Under the pieces are notes generated by a model. It did not search any database, was not told the DNA's origin, and saw only the letters and a list, made by a program, of their open reading frames with translations. A DNA stretch of 64,000 bases from Phycisphaeraceae bacterium (lineage in GTDB: Bacteria; Planctomycetota; Phycisphaerae; Phycisphaerales; SM1A02): assembly GCA_019636755.1 (NCBI GenBank), contig JAHBWZ010000013.1, positions 1 through 64,000 on the forward strand, in the 5' to 3' direction. Shown piece by piece: positions 9,058 through 19,200 of this stretch. Positions within the stretch are counted from its first letter, which is position 1. Each line of letters begins with the position of its first letter. The translations under genes and the position numbers were made by a program.

Positions 9058-10530
9058 TCAGCCCGTGCAGTCGCCCCATGCCGACAGCAGCAGCAGCAGG
9101 TCGGTGAACTCGACAGAGCCGGACCCGTCCAGGTCCGCCGGGCACGCGTCGCATCGACCGAACTGCGCGAGCAGGAGAAGCGCATCGCCGAAGTCCACGG
9201 AGCCGGACCCGTCCAGATCCGCGTCGCAGGCGCTCGCGGCAGCCGGGACGATCGCGCTGACCAGGATCGACATCGTCACGCCCGGCGCGAAGAGCGCGAG
9301 CTCGATCTCACCGGCATCGGCGGGGGGCCGCGGACTGGTGAACCGGAAGTTCCCCAGCATGCCCCATCGCAGCGCGCCGGCCGACGGCGCCTGGTCGAAC
9401 GTCACGGTGGACCAGGAGAGCGCGTCCGTCTCGACGACGGCCGACCACGGCGAGTTCAGGATGAGATCGTTGGAGTGGTAGACAGGAAGGCGCTGGCCGA
9501 TCGCGGTCGGCGCCGCGTCGGGCGGCAACGGGATGGTGACCGACCGGATGGCGCGGTCAAGGTCCTGGTTGTAGATCGCGTATTCGTAGTCGAACGTTCC
9601 GTCACCGTTCTCATAGGCGCGGGAGGCGACGAGGACGCGGCCCTCCGCCGGAACGAGTGCCTCCGATACGAGCACGGCGGAATCGAGGGCGGACCAGCGC
9701 AGGATCGCGGGAACCGCGCTGGTCGAACCGCCCGGCGGAAAGGCGGCGGCGCCATCCGGTCCCATCGTGAGTTCGCGATGACTCGTGTTGTCGGCCGAGC
9801 GGGCCAGGTCGATCACGGGTGCATCCTCGAGATGCACCACGGTGGCCTCGACGAACCACGCGGCGCCGGGATTGAGCGAGGACGCCACGTCCCCGACCGC
9901 GGCGCGGAGACGCCGCGCCGTCGATCCGGAGAACGGCGGACTCTGGGGCGGGAAGGCGATGGCACCGCTCGTCGGATCCACTTCCAGTCGCGATCCCAGT
10001 CCGGGCTGGTAGGAGACCGCCGTGGCGCTGTGCGCGTCGGAGCAGCCTGGACCGAGTGCGGCGCAGCCGGACGGCGCGCACGGCGCGCACGCGTTCTGGT
10101 CAAGTGAGCAGGCGACATGGAAGCACCATGAGTGGCCGACCTGCTCGAACCTGAGATGCCCGTTGGCACCGGGCGCCAGTCGGTACAGCTGGAACGCCAT
10201 GACCGGATGGCGCGAATCAGCGCCCACCGTCAGCATCGGCTCATCGCCGACGTTGCACTGGGTCAGGCCGAAGCTGTAGGCGCGATGGTCCTCGTCCGGA
10301 CCGTAGTTCAGCACGCCGCTCCCGATGAGATGCACGCGCGCATCGGGCCCGATCCCGGAGGGGCCGCCGGGGGCGATCATGGGCGCGGCCATGGCCTGCG
10401 GCATTCCGCCGCCGACCGGGACAGCATGCATGAATCCCATGAGGGCCACGACAGGGAGGGTCGCGCCGCGCCGCGGCACGTGACCAGGCGGCCGACTCCG
10501 GTGACATGACAGCGATGAGTTCATGGACAT
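9058..10530 (-). CDS. Secreted protein with C-terminal dockerin-like repeats
   Basis: A 490-residue exported protein of unknown function. The N-terminus has a basic segment and hydrophobic stretch (LPVVALMGFMHAV) consistent with a signal peptide. The middle is beta-rich without a family I recognise. Residues about 434-490 hold two copies of a D-x-D-G-S-G-S-V-x-F repeat followed by a Leu-rich helix and a W-G-x-C or F-G-x-C end, i.e. paired calcium-binding dockerin-like/EF-hand loops as found at the ends of many Phycisphaerae secreted proteins. The ATG at 10530 is chosen because GGAGGA sits 8 bases upstream. A promoter with -10 TAGACT lies at 10555-10550. No cohesin is encoded nearby. Confidence 0.8.
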   Translation of the reverse strand: MSMNSSLSCHRSRPPGHVPRRGATLPVVALMGFMHAVPVGGGMPQAMAAPMIAPGGPSGIGPDARVHLIGSGVLNYGPDEDHRAYSFGLTQCNVGDEPMLTVGADSRHPVMAFQLYRLAPGANGHLRFEQVGHSWCFHVACSLDQNACAPCAPSGCAALGPGCSDAHSATAVSYQPGLGSRLEVDPTSGAIAFPPQSPPFSGSTARRLRAAVGDVASSLNPGAAWFVEATVVHLEDAPVIDLARSADNTSHRELTMGPDGAAAFPPGGSTSAVPAILRWSALDSAVLVSEALVPAEGRVLVASRAYENGDGTFDYEYAIYNQDLDRAIRSVTIPLPPDAAPTAIGQRLPVYHSNDLILNSPWSAVVETDALSWSTVTFDQAPSAGALRWGMLGNFRFTSPRPPADAGEIELALFAPGVTMSILVSAIVPAAASACDADLDGSGSVDFGDALLLLAQFGRCDACPADLDGSGSVEFTDLLLLLSAWGDCTG

Positions 10531-10549
10531 GGCACTGTCCTCCGGGGCC

Positions 10550-10577
10550 AGTCTACCGCGCCATGCCCCACCCGCAA
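10550..10577 (-). promoter_or_regulatory. Promoter of the dockerin-like protein gene
   Basis: On the minus strand TTGCGG (10577-10572) and TAGACT (10555-10550) are separated by 16 bp, followed by GGAGGA and the ATG at 10530. The -35 matches the consensus only in TTG. The same GCGGTAGACT string recurs in front of the universal stress gene. Confidence 0.5.
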
Positions 10578-10699
10578 GGTCGATGGCACCACGGGGCGCG
10601 TGGTACGCTCTCACGGGCGTTCTCCCGCGGTCCCCGGGCTGATCGTCGTGCTGGGGCGCGGCACCGGACGCGCGGAGCGGCGGTGCCGGTCGCCTCGCG

Positions 10700-11581
10700 T
10701 CAGTCGCGGTCTCCCGGATGCCCTGCCCGCAGGTTCCACTGCACGCCCGGCGTGTAGTCCAGCAGGTCGTAGAGCGCCGTGCGCGCCTGCATCTCCGGAA
10801 GCAGGGCGCGGACGGTGCCGTCCTGTCGCAGGGTCCGCAGGCCGCGTTCGATGTGACCCATGGCCAGCCGCATCATGCTCAGCGGATAGATCACCAGCGC
10901 GTAGCCCAGGTCGGCGAAGCGCTGCGCGGGAATGTCGGGCGTCTTCCCGAACTCGGTCATGTTTGCCAGGAGCGGACCGGGCGACTCCCGGGCGAAGCGT
11001 GCGAACTCCTCCTCGCTCTGCAGCCCCTCCGGGAAGATGACGTCGGCCCCCGCGCTGCGGTAGAGATTCGCGCGGACGATCGCGTCCTCCAGCGACGTGA
11101 CGGACCTGGCGTCGGTGCGCGCGATGATGACGAAATCGGGCGTGGTCCGGTGCGTCGCCATCGCGCGGAGCTTGTCCGCCATGTCCGCGGCGGGAATGAG
11201 CGCCTTGCCGTCCAGGTGCCCGCACCGCTTGGGAAACACCTGGTCCTCCAGGTGAAGCGCCGCGGCGCCGGCACGCTCGTATTCCACGACCGTGCGGACG
11301 CAGCATTCGACCTCGCCGTAGCCCGTGTCGGCATCCGCGATGACCGGCAGGCGTGAGGCATCGGCGATCTCGCGGATCGTCCGGCACATCTCCGTCAGCG
11401 TGATGAGCCCGATGTCCGGGTATCCGGCCACGTTCGCGGTCGCGCCGCCGGAGATGTAGACGGCCTCGAATCCGGCGCGGGCGACGGCCCGCGCGACGAG
11501 CGCGTTGAACGCGCCGGGACAGACGACGGTGCCGCGGGCCATGAGGTCACGAAGCCGGCGGCCCGGATGCGGTGGGGTCAT
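10700..11581 (-). CDS. prpB: Isocitrate lyase/PEP mutase family enzyme, probably 2-methylisocitrate lyase
   Basis: Cytoplasmic TIM-barrel lyase that would split 2-methylisocitrate to pyruvate and succinate. The 293-residue length fits PrpB. Family landmarks are present: YISGGA (42-47), the Mg-binding DADTGYG (83-89), the LEDQ block and KRCGH (118-122) with catalytic Cys 120, which separates lyases from PEP mutases and decarboxylases. No prpC or prpD is adjacent, so participation in the methylcitrate cycle is inferred only from the motif; a related 2,3-dimethylmalate- or oxaloacetate-directed activity is possible. The ATG at 11581 has AGGGAG about 11 bases upstream. It lies 57 bp behind the membrane fusion gene on the same strand and may be co-transcribed. 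Confidence 0.85.
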   Translation of the reverse strand: MTPPHPGRRLRDLMARGTVVCPGAFNALVARAVARAGFEAVYISGGATANVAGYPDIGLITLTEMCRTIREIADASRLPVIADADTGYGEVECCVRTVVEYERAGAAALHLEDQVFPKRCGHLDGKALIPAADMADKLRAMATHRTTPDFVIIARTDARSVTSLEDAIVRANLYRSAGADVIFPEGLQSEEEFARFARESPGPLLANMTEFGKTPDIPAQRFADLGYALVIYPLSMMRLAMGHIERGLRTLRQDGTVRALLPEMQARTALYDLLDYTPGVQWNLRAGHPGDRD

Positions 11582-11638
11582 GTGACGCGTGCTCCCTGAG
11601 GCGGCCCGTCGGGATCGGTGCCGGGCGCCGGACGCGGA

Positions 11639-13609
11639 TTATGGGGGATCGGAGGAGGGATCGGCCACTTCGACCGGCGCGAGGCGCGCACACCGACGGT
11701 CGGCGTCGGGGAAGTCGACGCTCATCGCGAACGCGAAGAGCCCGCCGACCGCGATCGCCCAGGGCAGCACCGACCAGCCGGAGGCACTGATGGCGGCCGC
11801 CGGCGGCGCGTGCAGCGTCGTGAGGACCGCGCCGGTGATCACGGAGAGCATGGCGGCCCAGTGGAAGATGTGCAGGCCGCCGAAGCGCGGCGCCTTCGGC
11901 TCACAGCGGTAGCTTTCCTCGGCGAAGCGTGTGACGCCGGCAAGGACCAGGGCCACGCCGCCGACCACGCTGCACGGCGCCCCTTCCATCCAGAGCCGGA
12001 GCAGGATCGGCATGGAGGCCACGTTCGCGAGCATCGAGTACACCTGCGTGGGGTAGATCGATCGTCCCCGCAGCCCGGCGAGCCAGCAGACGCGGCTCTG
12101 CGGCGCGACGACGATGATGCCGTGCGCCGCAGCGCCGGTCTCGCTGCCGTGGCAGCAGCCCTGCACGAGGCAGCGGAGCCGGCCGATCGCCTGGATGAGC
12201 GGCGCCGAGACGGCGAGCGCGGCGAAGAGCGGCCAGCCCGGTCCGCCGAGCGCGGCGATCAGCAGGATGGTCGAACCGGCACCGATCGCGAAGCCGTGGT
12301 AGCCGAACGGTCGGGAGAGCCCGCTTCCACGCAGGACGCACTGGAGCCAGAGACCGGCCCCGACGATGCCGCCGATCGCGGTGACCGTGACCGGCACGAC
12401 CGCCGCGCGGCCGAGCAGCAGACCGAGGAGCACGGCCCCGACGAAGCCCGCCGTGAACGACCACGCCGCGTGGCTGAGGATCCGCAGCGGCCCCAGGCGC
12501 CACGCGCGGAAACTGTTCGCCAGCCGCTCCGAGCCGCGGAGCAGGCCGTGCCACGCGCGGCCCGCATGCCAGGAGAGCAGTGCGATCGGGACCGCGGCAA
12601 GCACGTCGATCAGGGCATGCATGCCGGTCGTGATGCAGCCTGCACAGTTGAGCGCCGCCCACGTGGCGCCGACGGCGCCGACGATGCGGCCGCGGGTGAA
12701 GCATGCCAGCCCGCAGAGCAGTGCCCAGCCCGCGTGGAACGCGGGAAACGTGGCGCCACCGGGTCGGCCGAGTTCGTCATACGCACGGTCCATCGCGAGC
12801 AGTCTGCCGAGCGCGGTGGTCGGTTCGAACGGCCGGGGCGGCGCCGCGAGCGGGACGACGAGCTGCATGCCTCCGATGATGATGGTCAGCACGATTCCCG
12901 CGACGGCGAATCGCCGGACCGCGCGGCGTGTCGGCAGGAGGAAGGTCATCAGGAGGACGACCGGATAGGCGCTGGCATAGAGCGCCTCGGTCCACTCGAT
13001 GACCGGCCACGGCCGCTCGAACGGGAGGTACGCGTTCCAGGCGCCCGGCACCCGGCCACAGGCGATGATCGCGGTGTAGACGAGCAGCCATGGCGCCAGG
13101 ACGAGCAGCCACACGGAGAGATGATCGTGCCAGCGCGGCGGTGCATCCTCCGGCGGCGGCAGTGCGACCAGGACCGGCGGCAGCACACCGAAGCGGCGTC
13201 GCAGATCGAGGCGCTCGTAGCCGAGGACCAGTGCCGCGCATCCCGCGGCGAGCGTCGGCGAGATCAGCCACAGTCCGGCCGACGAGCCGACGGCGATGCT
13301 CACGCCCGCCGAAATCAGCACGGCGCCGATGTAGATCGGGTCGGCGAGCCAGCGGTAGACGCCGCGCGCGACATGATGGCGTGGCGGGAAGGCGTTCATC
13401 GGCAGGCCTCCGCCGAAGCGCCACAGCGCATGCCAGGCGCTGAGCAGCAGCCCGGCGCCGACCGCGACCAGGCCCCAGCCGGCCCCCGGGTGATGCAGGT
13501 GCGGCAGTGCGACGTTCGACTCCGCCGAGCGCGCCCACCAGGCGAGGAGCAGCGGAAGCAGCAGCAGGAAGACCGCGCCGTACAGCACACGGCCGGCGCG
13601 CCCGTTCAT
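11639..13609 (-). CDS. Three-part membrane fusion: ICMT-like + PAP2-like + Lgt-like
   Basis: A 656-residue polytopic membrane protein. Residues 1-140 resemble isoprenylcysteine/phospholipid methyltransferases (GVYRWLADPIYIG, 83-95), though the usual RHP triad is changed to ADP. Residues 165-345 resemble the PAP2 phosphatase family, with FPAFH (288-292) in place of PSGH and a TTGMHALIDV block (327-336; H331, D335). Residues 430-640 carry the landmarks of prolipoprotein diacylglyceryl transferase relatives: YHGFAIG (437-443), GRLRCLVQGCCHG (476-488), YPTQVY (519-524) and EESYRCEP (564-571). The ATG at 13609 is chosen because it overlaps the preceding gene's stop as ATGA; an ATG nine bases earlier is possible. 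Function unknown; the parts suggest handling of an isoprenoid or phospholipid head group. Confidence 0.8.
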   Translation of the reverse strand: MNGRAGRVLYGAVFLLLLPLLLAWWARSAESNVALPHLHHPGAGWGLVAVGAGLLLSAWHALWRFGGGLPMNAFPPRHHVARGVYRWLADPIYIGAVLISAGVSIAVGSSAGLWLISPTLAAGCAALVLGYERLDLRRRFGVLPPVLVALPPPEDAPPRWHDHLSVWLLVLAPWLLVYTAIIACGRVPGAWNAYLPFERPWPVIEWTEALYASAYPVVLLMTFLLPTRRAVRRFAVAGIVLTIIIGGMQLVVPLAAPPRPFEPTTALGRLLAMDRAYDELGRPGGATFPAFHAGWALLCGLACFTRGRIVGAVGATWAALNCAGCITTGMHALIDVLAAVPIALLSWHAGRAWHGLLRGSERLANSFRAWRLGPLRILSHAAWSFTAGFVGAVLLGLLLGRAAVVPVTVTAIGGIVGAGLWLQCVLRGSGLSRPFGYHGFAIGAGSTILLIAALGGPGWPLFAALAVSAPLIQAIGRLRCLVQGCCHGSETGAAAHGIIVVAPQSRVCWLAGLRGRSIYPTQVYSMLANVASMPILLRLWMEGAPCSVVGGVALVLAGVTRFAEESYRCEPKAPRFGGLHIFHWAAMLSVITGAVLTTLHAPPAAAISASGWSVLPWAIAVGGLFAFAMSVDFPDADRRCARLAPVEVADPSSDPP

Positions 13610-14385
13610 CGGGGCCACTCCACGCGCTCATGCAGCGCCCATCCGGAGACCTCGCCCATCGTGGCGCGACTGACCCACCTGGTCTCGTGGCCTGCGAGCA
13701 TGCGCGACAGAGGCAGCGCGCGGAGGCCCGGGATTCTTCCAGAAAGCATCGGGCCGAGCGTCGCGTCGCGGACCGTGGTCCGCCGGTCGAGTTCGAGGGG
13801 TCGCGCGCCCTCGAGCAGGATGCGGTCATCCGCGATCTCCGGCGCCTCGACCGGGTGTCCGTCGCGGAAACACCAGCGTGCGGGAACGGGTCCCTGCCAG
13901 TCGATCCAGACGAGCGTTTCGGAACCGAGATGGCATCGCCCCCAGCGCAGGACATCGATGGGAATGGTCCACGGCGCCATCGTCATCGTGAGGCGCTCGG
14001 CGTAGCCGATCCCGGTGAAGCGCCGGCCGCCGGCGGTCGCGTCGACCCGCGCGGCCGGGAGCAGGCATGCCCAGTCGATGCAGCCGTCGGCGGTTTCGAG
14101 CAGCCGCTGCGTGATCGGTGGCGCGAGCGCGCTCCACGTCCCGGTGAGACGCAGGCGCGGCTCATGCAGGTGCATCCGGGTGCCATCCCACCGCGGCGCG
14201 GGCGCCGGCGCAAGCGTGACCTGGTCGAACGGAGCGCCGTCGCGGGTGGTGCCGAGTACCTCCGCGAGGTGCAGGGCCGGCAGGGGTGGCAGCGCGAGCG
14301 CGGCGTGGTAGACGATCAGGACGCACCCGTCATCGGTGATGACATCGGCGTACCACTTCTCCAGGCGAGGTCGGTGACTCGTCAC
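13606..14385 (-). CDS. CrtC/AttH lipocalin-like protein
   Basis: A 259-residue beta-rich protein that opens with EKWYADVITDDG and continues with alternating beta segments and WIDW/WALHE-type motifs, resembling the hydroxyneurosporene synthase (CrtC)/AttH lipocalin-like group, which bind or modify hydrophobic molecules such as carotenoids. The match is by overall pattern, so the exact activity is not assigned. I see no signal peptide. The GTG start at 14385 is the first plausible start that leaves room for the divergent stress gene; no strong ribosome-binding site is visible. Its TGA overlaps the start of the ICMT-PAP2-Lgt fusion, so the two products probably work together. Confidence 0.55.
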   Translation of the reverse strand: MTSHRPRLEKWYADVITDDGCVLIVYHAALALPPLPALHLAEVLGTTRDGAPFDQVTLAPAPAPRWDGTRMHLHEPRLRLTGTWSALAPPITQRLLETADGCIDWACLLPAARVDATAGGRRFTGIGYAERLTMTMAPWTIPIDVLRWGRCHLGSETLVWIDWQGPVPARWCFRDGHPVEAPEIADDRILLEGARPLELDRRTTVRDATLGPMLSGRIPGLRALPLSRMLAGHETRWVSRATMGEVSGWALHERVEWPR

Positions 14386-14662
14386 GCGGGGGTCCCGGTC
14401 GGCGGCGGTCGAGGTGCTGCGCCCCGGCGCCGGGTCGACCCGCCCGCCCCGGGGAGGCCTGCCGCCGTCGCCGGCACCTTCCGGCCACTCTACCTGATCG
14501 CCCGGTGCCGGCGCGGACGCGGCGTGTTCCGATGGATCCTGCGGTGACCCGGGAACCCGGCGCGGGGATCGGGGCGGATTCCCCGGCCGGGCAGAATTCC
14601 CCGCTGCGGTAGACTCCGATCGTCCAGCCGCGCGCCCTGTCGCTGCTCCGGAGTGTCCGTCT

Positions 14663-15496
14663 ATGAAGCCTGCCCGCATCCTCGTCACGCTCACCGGCAC
14701 GGAATACGTCGATGCCGCCATCGACCACGCCCTCGAACTCGCGCTGCTGCACGGTGCGGAGATTGTGGGCGTGACCGACCTCGATCTTTCACGGATCGAG
14801 ATGGTGGGCATGGTTCCGATCGGCGCGGTCGCGGCCGCCGCGGACCTGGTGGAGCATCGGCGGATCGAGGCGGAGCAGAGGATCGACGCCGCCATCGCTC
14901 GACTGCAGAATGCGTGCCGCGATGCCTCGGTGCCCTGCATCATCCACCGCGAGACGGGCGAGCCGTTCGAGACGGTCGCGCGCTCATGGCGCTTCGCCGA
15001 CTTCACCATCGCCTCGCTCCAGGGCCTGTTCGACTACGGTGTCGTGCGGGAACCGGACAAGATGCTGATCCGCCTGATCCGGCGCGGTATCCGCCCCATG
15101 CTCGCCACCGCACGGGTGGCGAGGCCCATCCGCCGGGCGCTGATCGCGTACAACGGCTCCATGGAAGCGTCGAAGGCGCTCAAGCAGTTCTGCTGGATGA
15201 ACCTCTGGCCGAAGGTCGAGGTCGACCTCGTGTGCTTCCGCAAGGGTGTGGATGACGCGCCGGAACTGCTGGAGCAGGCCGCCGCGTTCTGCCGGCGGCA
15301 TCAATTCGAGAAGGTGCAGACGTTCGTCCAGGACGGGTCGCCCCGCGATCACCTGCATGACTTCGCGGTGGAGCGGCAGTGCGACCTCGTCGTCATGGGC
15401 GCGACGGCCCGCGCCCGCATCTTCAGCAACCTCCTTGGTGACACCGCCGAGCGCATGATCCGGGACTCCGTCCTGCCGCTCTTCCTGTCGCAGTGA
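14663..15496 (+). CDS. Two-domain universal stress protein (UspA family)
   Basis: A 277-residue cytoplasmic protein built of two Usp-like Rossmann domains (about 1-145 and 150-277). The first begins ARILVTLTGTEYVDAAIDHALELA; the second begins RRALIAYNGSMEASKAL and ends with CDLVVMGATARARIFSNLLGDTAERMI before PLFLSQ. In ATP-binding family members the corresponding loop is G-x-x-G followed by G-S/T; here it is G-A-T-A, with a later G-D-T, so nucleotide binding may be weakened. Such proteins modulate stress responses, but no partner is encoded next to it. GCGGTAGACT at 14606-14615 supplies a candidate -10 element. Start ATG is well placed but has a weak ribosome-binding site. Confidence 0.85.
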   Translation: MKPARILVTLTGTEYVDAAIDHALELALLHGAEIVGVTDLDLSRIEMVGMVPIGAVAAAADLVEHRRIEAEQRIDAAIARLQNACRDASVPCIIHRETGEPFETVARSWRFADFTIASLQGLFDYGVVREPDKMLIRLIRRGIRPMLATARVARPIRRALIAYNGSMEASKALKQFCWMNLWPKVEVDLVCFRKGVDDAPELLEQAAAFCRRHQFEKVQTFVQDGSPRDHLHDFAVERQCDLVVMGATARARIFSNLLGDTAERMIRDSVLPLFLSQ

Positions 15497-15692
15497 GTGC
15501 CGGGCAGGTCCGGGAATCACCGCGGATCGGGGCAGGGCGCGTGAACCGGGGTCGGATCGCACCGTCGCGCGGGGAGCCGCGGTCGAACTCCGCCGGGGAT
15601 CACGGCCGGTGTGGAGACTCGCCGCGCTCCGGTCGATCAGGTCTCAGGCGGCCCCGCCGTGCGGCCTGCGCCGCCGTCGTGCACGCCAGCCC

Positions 15693-16250
15693 ATGACCGG
15701 ACACATCCATGTCCATGCCGCCGCGAAGCCCTCCGGGGCGGGCCACGTGCTGCGCGTGGCGTGCGCCGCGCTGATTCTCTCGGCGGCGGTCGGGTGGTAC
15801 CTGGTGGACCGGATCCGTGCGGCCGGCGCCGCCGAGACGCCGCAGGAAGTCGCCCGCCGGATGCGGGAGATCCTGCTTGCCGGGGCGCACGATCCCTATC
15901 GGCCCGGCGCCGGCATGATCGGGTCGTGGGACGTCCAGGCGCAGCGCTACGACGAGGCCGCGGACCTCTTCCACGATTTCCGGCTGGAGGTCGACGGGTC
16001 GGTCGTCGTCGCGTCGACGGCGCGACTCGTCGTGGACCCGATCAGCACCAGCATGTTCTTCGAACTCACCGAGGTGACGGTACTGACCGGGACCATCGAT
16101 GGCGCGATCGGCACGATGCCGTCGTACCGACTCGGCCCGATCCCGCTGGCACGGCCTGTCGTCGGCACGACCGCGACGAATCCCGGGCGGCGCACGGGAT
16201 CGTCGCGTGCTGCCGGGTCGCGCGGCGGCGTGCTGGAACGGGCGGAGTGA
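15693..16250 (+). CDS. Membrane-anchored protein of unknown function
   Basis: A 185-residue protein I do not recognise. It has one N-terminal hydrophobic helix (about residues 20-41, VLRVACAALILSAAVGWYLV), then a soluble domain beginning with a charged helix (TPQEVARRMREIL) and followed by beta strands (FRLEVDGSVVVASTARLVVD, MFFELTEVTVLTGTI), and a disordered Arg/Ser/Gly-rich end. This layout suggests a periplasmic domain anchored in the inner membrane. The ATG at 15693 is the only one that begins just before the helix. It converges on the tricorn protease gene with only 12 bp between the stops. Confidence 0.55.
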   Translation: MTGHIHVHAAAKPSGAGHVLRVACAALILSAAVGWYLVDRIRAAGAAETPQEVARRMREILLAGAHDPYRPGAGMIGSWDVQAQRYDEAADLFHDFRLEVDGSVVVASTARLVVDPISTSMFFELTEVTVLTGTIDGAIGTMPSYRLGPIPLARPVVGTTATNPGRRTGSSRAAGSRGGVLERAE

Positions 16251-16262
16251 ACGCCCGTCCGC

Positions 16263-19200
16263 TCATTGACGCTGCGGAGGCCCGGGGCGGGCGCCCTCGC
16301 GCCTCGGTGCGTCGCGCAGGCGCTGCATCAGCAGTTCGACGGCCCGATCGAGCTGCGGGTCGACGCCGCGCCGACGATCGAGCGGCGTGATGTCCACGTC
16401 GATGTCCGGCGCGACGCCTTCGTTCTCGATGATCCAGCCGTGTTCCGGATCCCACAGGCCGTACTCCGGCTGGACGTAGAGCCCGGCATCGACGAGTGGC
16501 TTGTCGAACCGGATGCCGACCACGCCGCCCCAGGTGCGCGTCCCGATGAGGGGTCCCAGCCCGCGCCTGCGGAACATGTGGGGGAAGATGTCGCCGTCGG
16601 ACCCTGCGTGCGCGTCGATGAGCGCGGCCATGTGGGCATCCACCGCCAGGTGCGGATAGCGGTAGATCCGACCATGCCGCGCCGCCGCATACGCATGGAC
16701 GCGCTGCGCGAGCGTCTCGATGATCATCTCGCTCACGAAACCGCCGGCGTTGCCGCGGATGTCGATGATCAGCGCGGGCAGGTGTGACTGCGGCGGGAAC
16801 TGCCGGGAGAACAGCGAGAGCCCGAGCGCGGACATGTCGGGGAGGTGCAGGTATCCCACGCGGCCTTCCGTGGCGGCGGCCACGCGACGCCGGTTCTCCT
16901 CCACCCATGCCATGTACCGGAACGGCGACTCGTCCTCGACGGGCTCGACCTCGATGACGCGCTCTTCCGAGCCGTCCGCGCGGGCGACGGTCAGTCGGAC
17001 CGTGCGGCCGACGGCGCCCTGGAGCATGGCGAGCGGATCGGCCGCGCCCTGCAGCCGTTCCCCGTCGATCGACAGCAGGAGATCGCCGTCGCGCATCGCG
17101 AGATGCGGTGCCGAGAGCGGCGGGAACGTCGTTCCGTCCGGCGCCGCGGCGCGCAGGATGCGCCGGAGAACGACGCGCCCGCCGCGCCCCGGCTCCATGT
17201 CCGCGCCGAGGAGTCCCACCGGGACCGGCTCCGCCTGCTCCACGCGATGACGATCGCCGCCCGTCACGTAGACGTGGCTCGTGCGGAGTTCGTCCACCAT
17301 CTCGCGGATCAGGTCGCCCAGTTCCTCCCGCGTCCCGATGCGCTCGAGGAACGGCTCGTACCGCCGTCGCATGAGCGGCCAGTCGACGCCCGCCATGTCC
17401 GGTACGAAGAAGAAGTCACGCTGGAGTCGCCATGCCTCTGCGAAGACCTGCTTCCACTCCAGGGCGGGCTCCACCCGCACGGCGTGTCCCTCCAGCGGGA
17501 GGTCCTCCGCGGACTGCGGCTCATGCACCGGGACGATGCGGATCCCGTCGTCACGCAGCACGGCCACCCGCGAACCGTCCGGCGCCAGCGCGACGTGGTC
17601 GCCGATCTCCTCCGCGATGAGCGCCGGTGCCGGCTCCAGCGCATGCCAGCGATGCAGCTGCCCGGGCGGCTGCGATGCGGCGAGGTCGTCGGAGGCGAGC
17701 AGCCCGGTGAACGGACGCGTCACGAAGAGCACGCCGCCGGGGATCGCTTCCAGGTCGGTGATGTTGCCGGGCTGGACGGGAATCGCCCAGGCGCGACGGG
17801 CCGCGTCCTCCGGTTCGATGACGAGCGCCGGTGGCTCGGCACCCGGCGCCCCGGCCGCCGCGTCGTCGCGGTGCGGATCGTCGTGCCCGGAGCCGTCGGG
17901 GCCGGCATCCGGATGGCTCCAGCCCTCGATGTCGAAACCGGCGGCGAGCGCGATTCCCATCTCCGGAGGCGGCAGCGATTCGCGGAGCGGAATCGCGAGA
18001 ATCACCACGCCCGGCGCCGTGAGGTATCGCATCTCGGCGCCGCTGACCAGCGGGTCGAACGCCCGATGAGAGAGCAGGTAGAGATAGGCGCCGGCCGGAT
18101 CCCAGCGCGGCGCGAAGTCGATCGTGGTCCCGTCACCCAGGTCGAACGTCCGGCCCGACCGGATGGAGTGCAGTCGGACGACGCTCATGCCGGTGGCGAG
18201 CGGATGCGTCCACGCGATCCAGTTGCCGTCGGGGCTGAAGCGGTAGTCGGTGATCTCGCCGGCATCGGCCCGATCGATGACCCGGCGCTCTCCGGACGCG
18301 GTGATGATGAGATGCAGGCGCATGGACTTGTCGGCGAAGGCGACATGTCGGCCGTCACGGTCGGCGACCGGCGGGAACAGCCATTCCTCGCGATCGCGCG
18401 TGAGGACGCCATGCCGGCCGTCGGCCGCAAGGCTGTGTACGGTGATCTGCTGTTCGCCGGAGGCGTCGCTGATGAAGACCAGGCGGTCCCCGCCCATCGC
18501 ATGCACGCCGCGCTCCCGGGCGGACGGCGTCCGCGTGACCTGGCGGAACCGGTGTGTCCGCAGGTCGAACGCCCCGATCTCGCCGCGCGCCTCGACGAGG
18601 AGCGTGTCCGGATCGGCGCCGAACGTGACGGCGGTCACGGCGTCGGCGAGCGGTACGAATCGCGGACGTGCCGCCGCACGGTCCGTGACCAGGCGGATAT
18701 CGAGCCGCCGCAGCGTGTCGCCGGAGGACTCGAGCAGCACGACATCCCAGCCCTGCGCGAAGACGAGGCGCGATCCCCGGGCATCCGCGTCGGCCGACGC
18801 GCTGCGGATGTCGTACCCGGCGGGGTCGGTGGGCCGGGTCGGATCCACCGCGAACCGCGTGTGCTGTCGAAGGTCGCCGCCGTCCGGGCGATCCGACCAG
18901 ATGTTGGTCAGACCGCTGCGGTCGGAGACAAAGAAGACGCGGCCCGTGAGCCACATCGGGAAGAAGTCGGTACCAGGGTGATCGGTCAGGCGCGAGAAGA
19001 GATCGCCGCGCGGCTCGGCGGTCCAGATGTCGGGCGCCGTCCCGCCGCGGTAGCCCTTCCACGACGCCACGCGGGACCACCAGCGCACGAAGGCGAATCG
19101 CGTTCCGGTCGGCGAGAAGGACAGTTGCACGCCTTCGCCGAAGCCGAGCGGCTCCGCCGCACCGCCGGTGAGCGGAACCCGGAAGAGTTCATCCCGCTGC

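Noticed and set aside
10601-10612. GTACGCT element on the plus strand
   Set aside because: No plus-strand gene follows within several kilobases, so this copy is probably fortuitous.
11618-14005. 795-codon plus-strand frame
   Set aside because: Antisense to the ICMT-PAP2-Lgt fusion; composition rich in Arg, Asp and Glu as expected for an antisense shadow.
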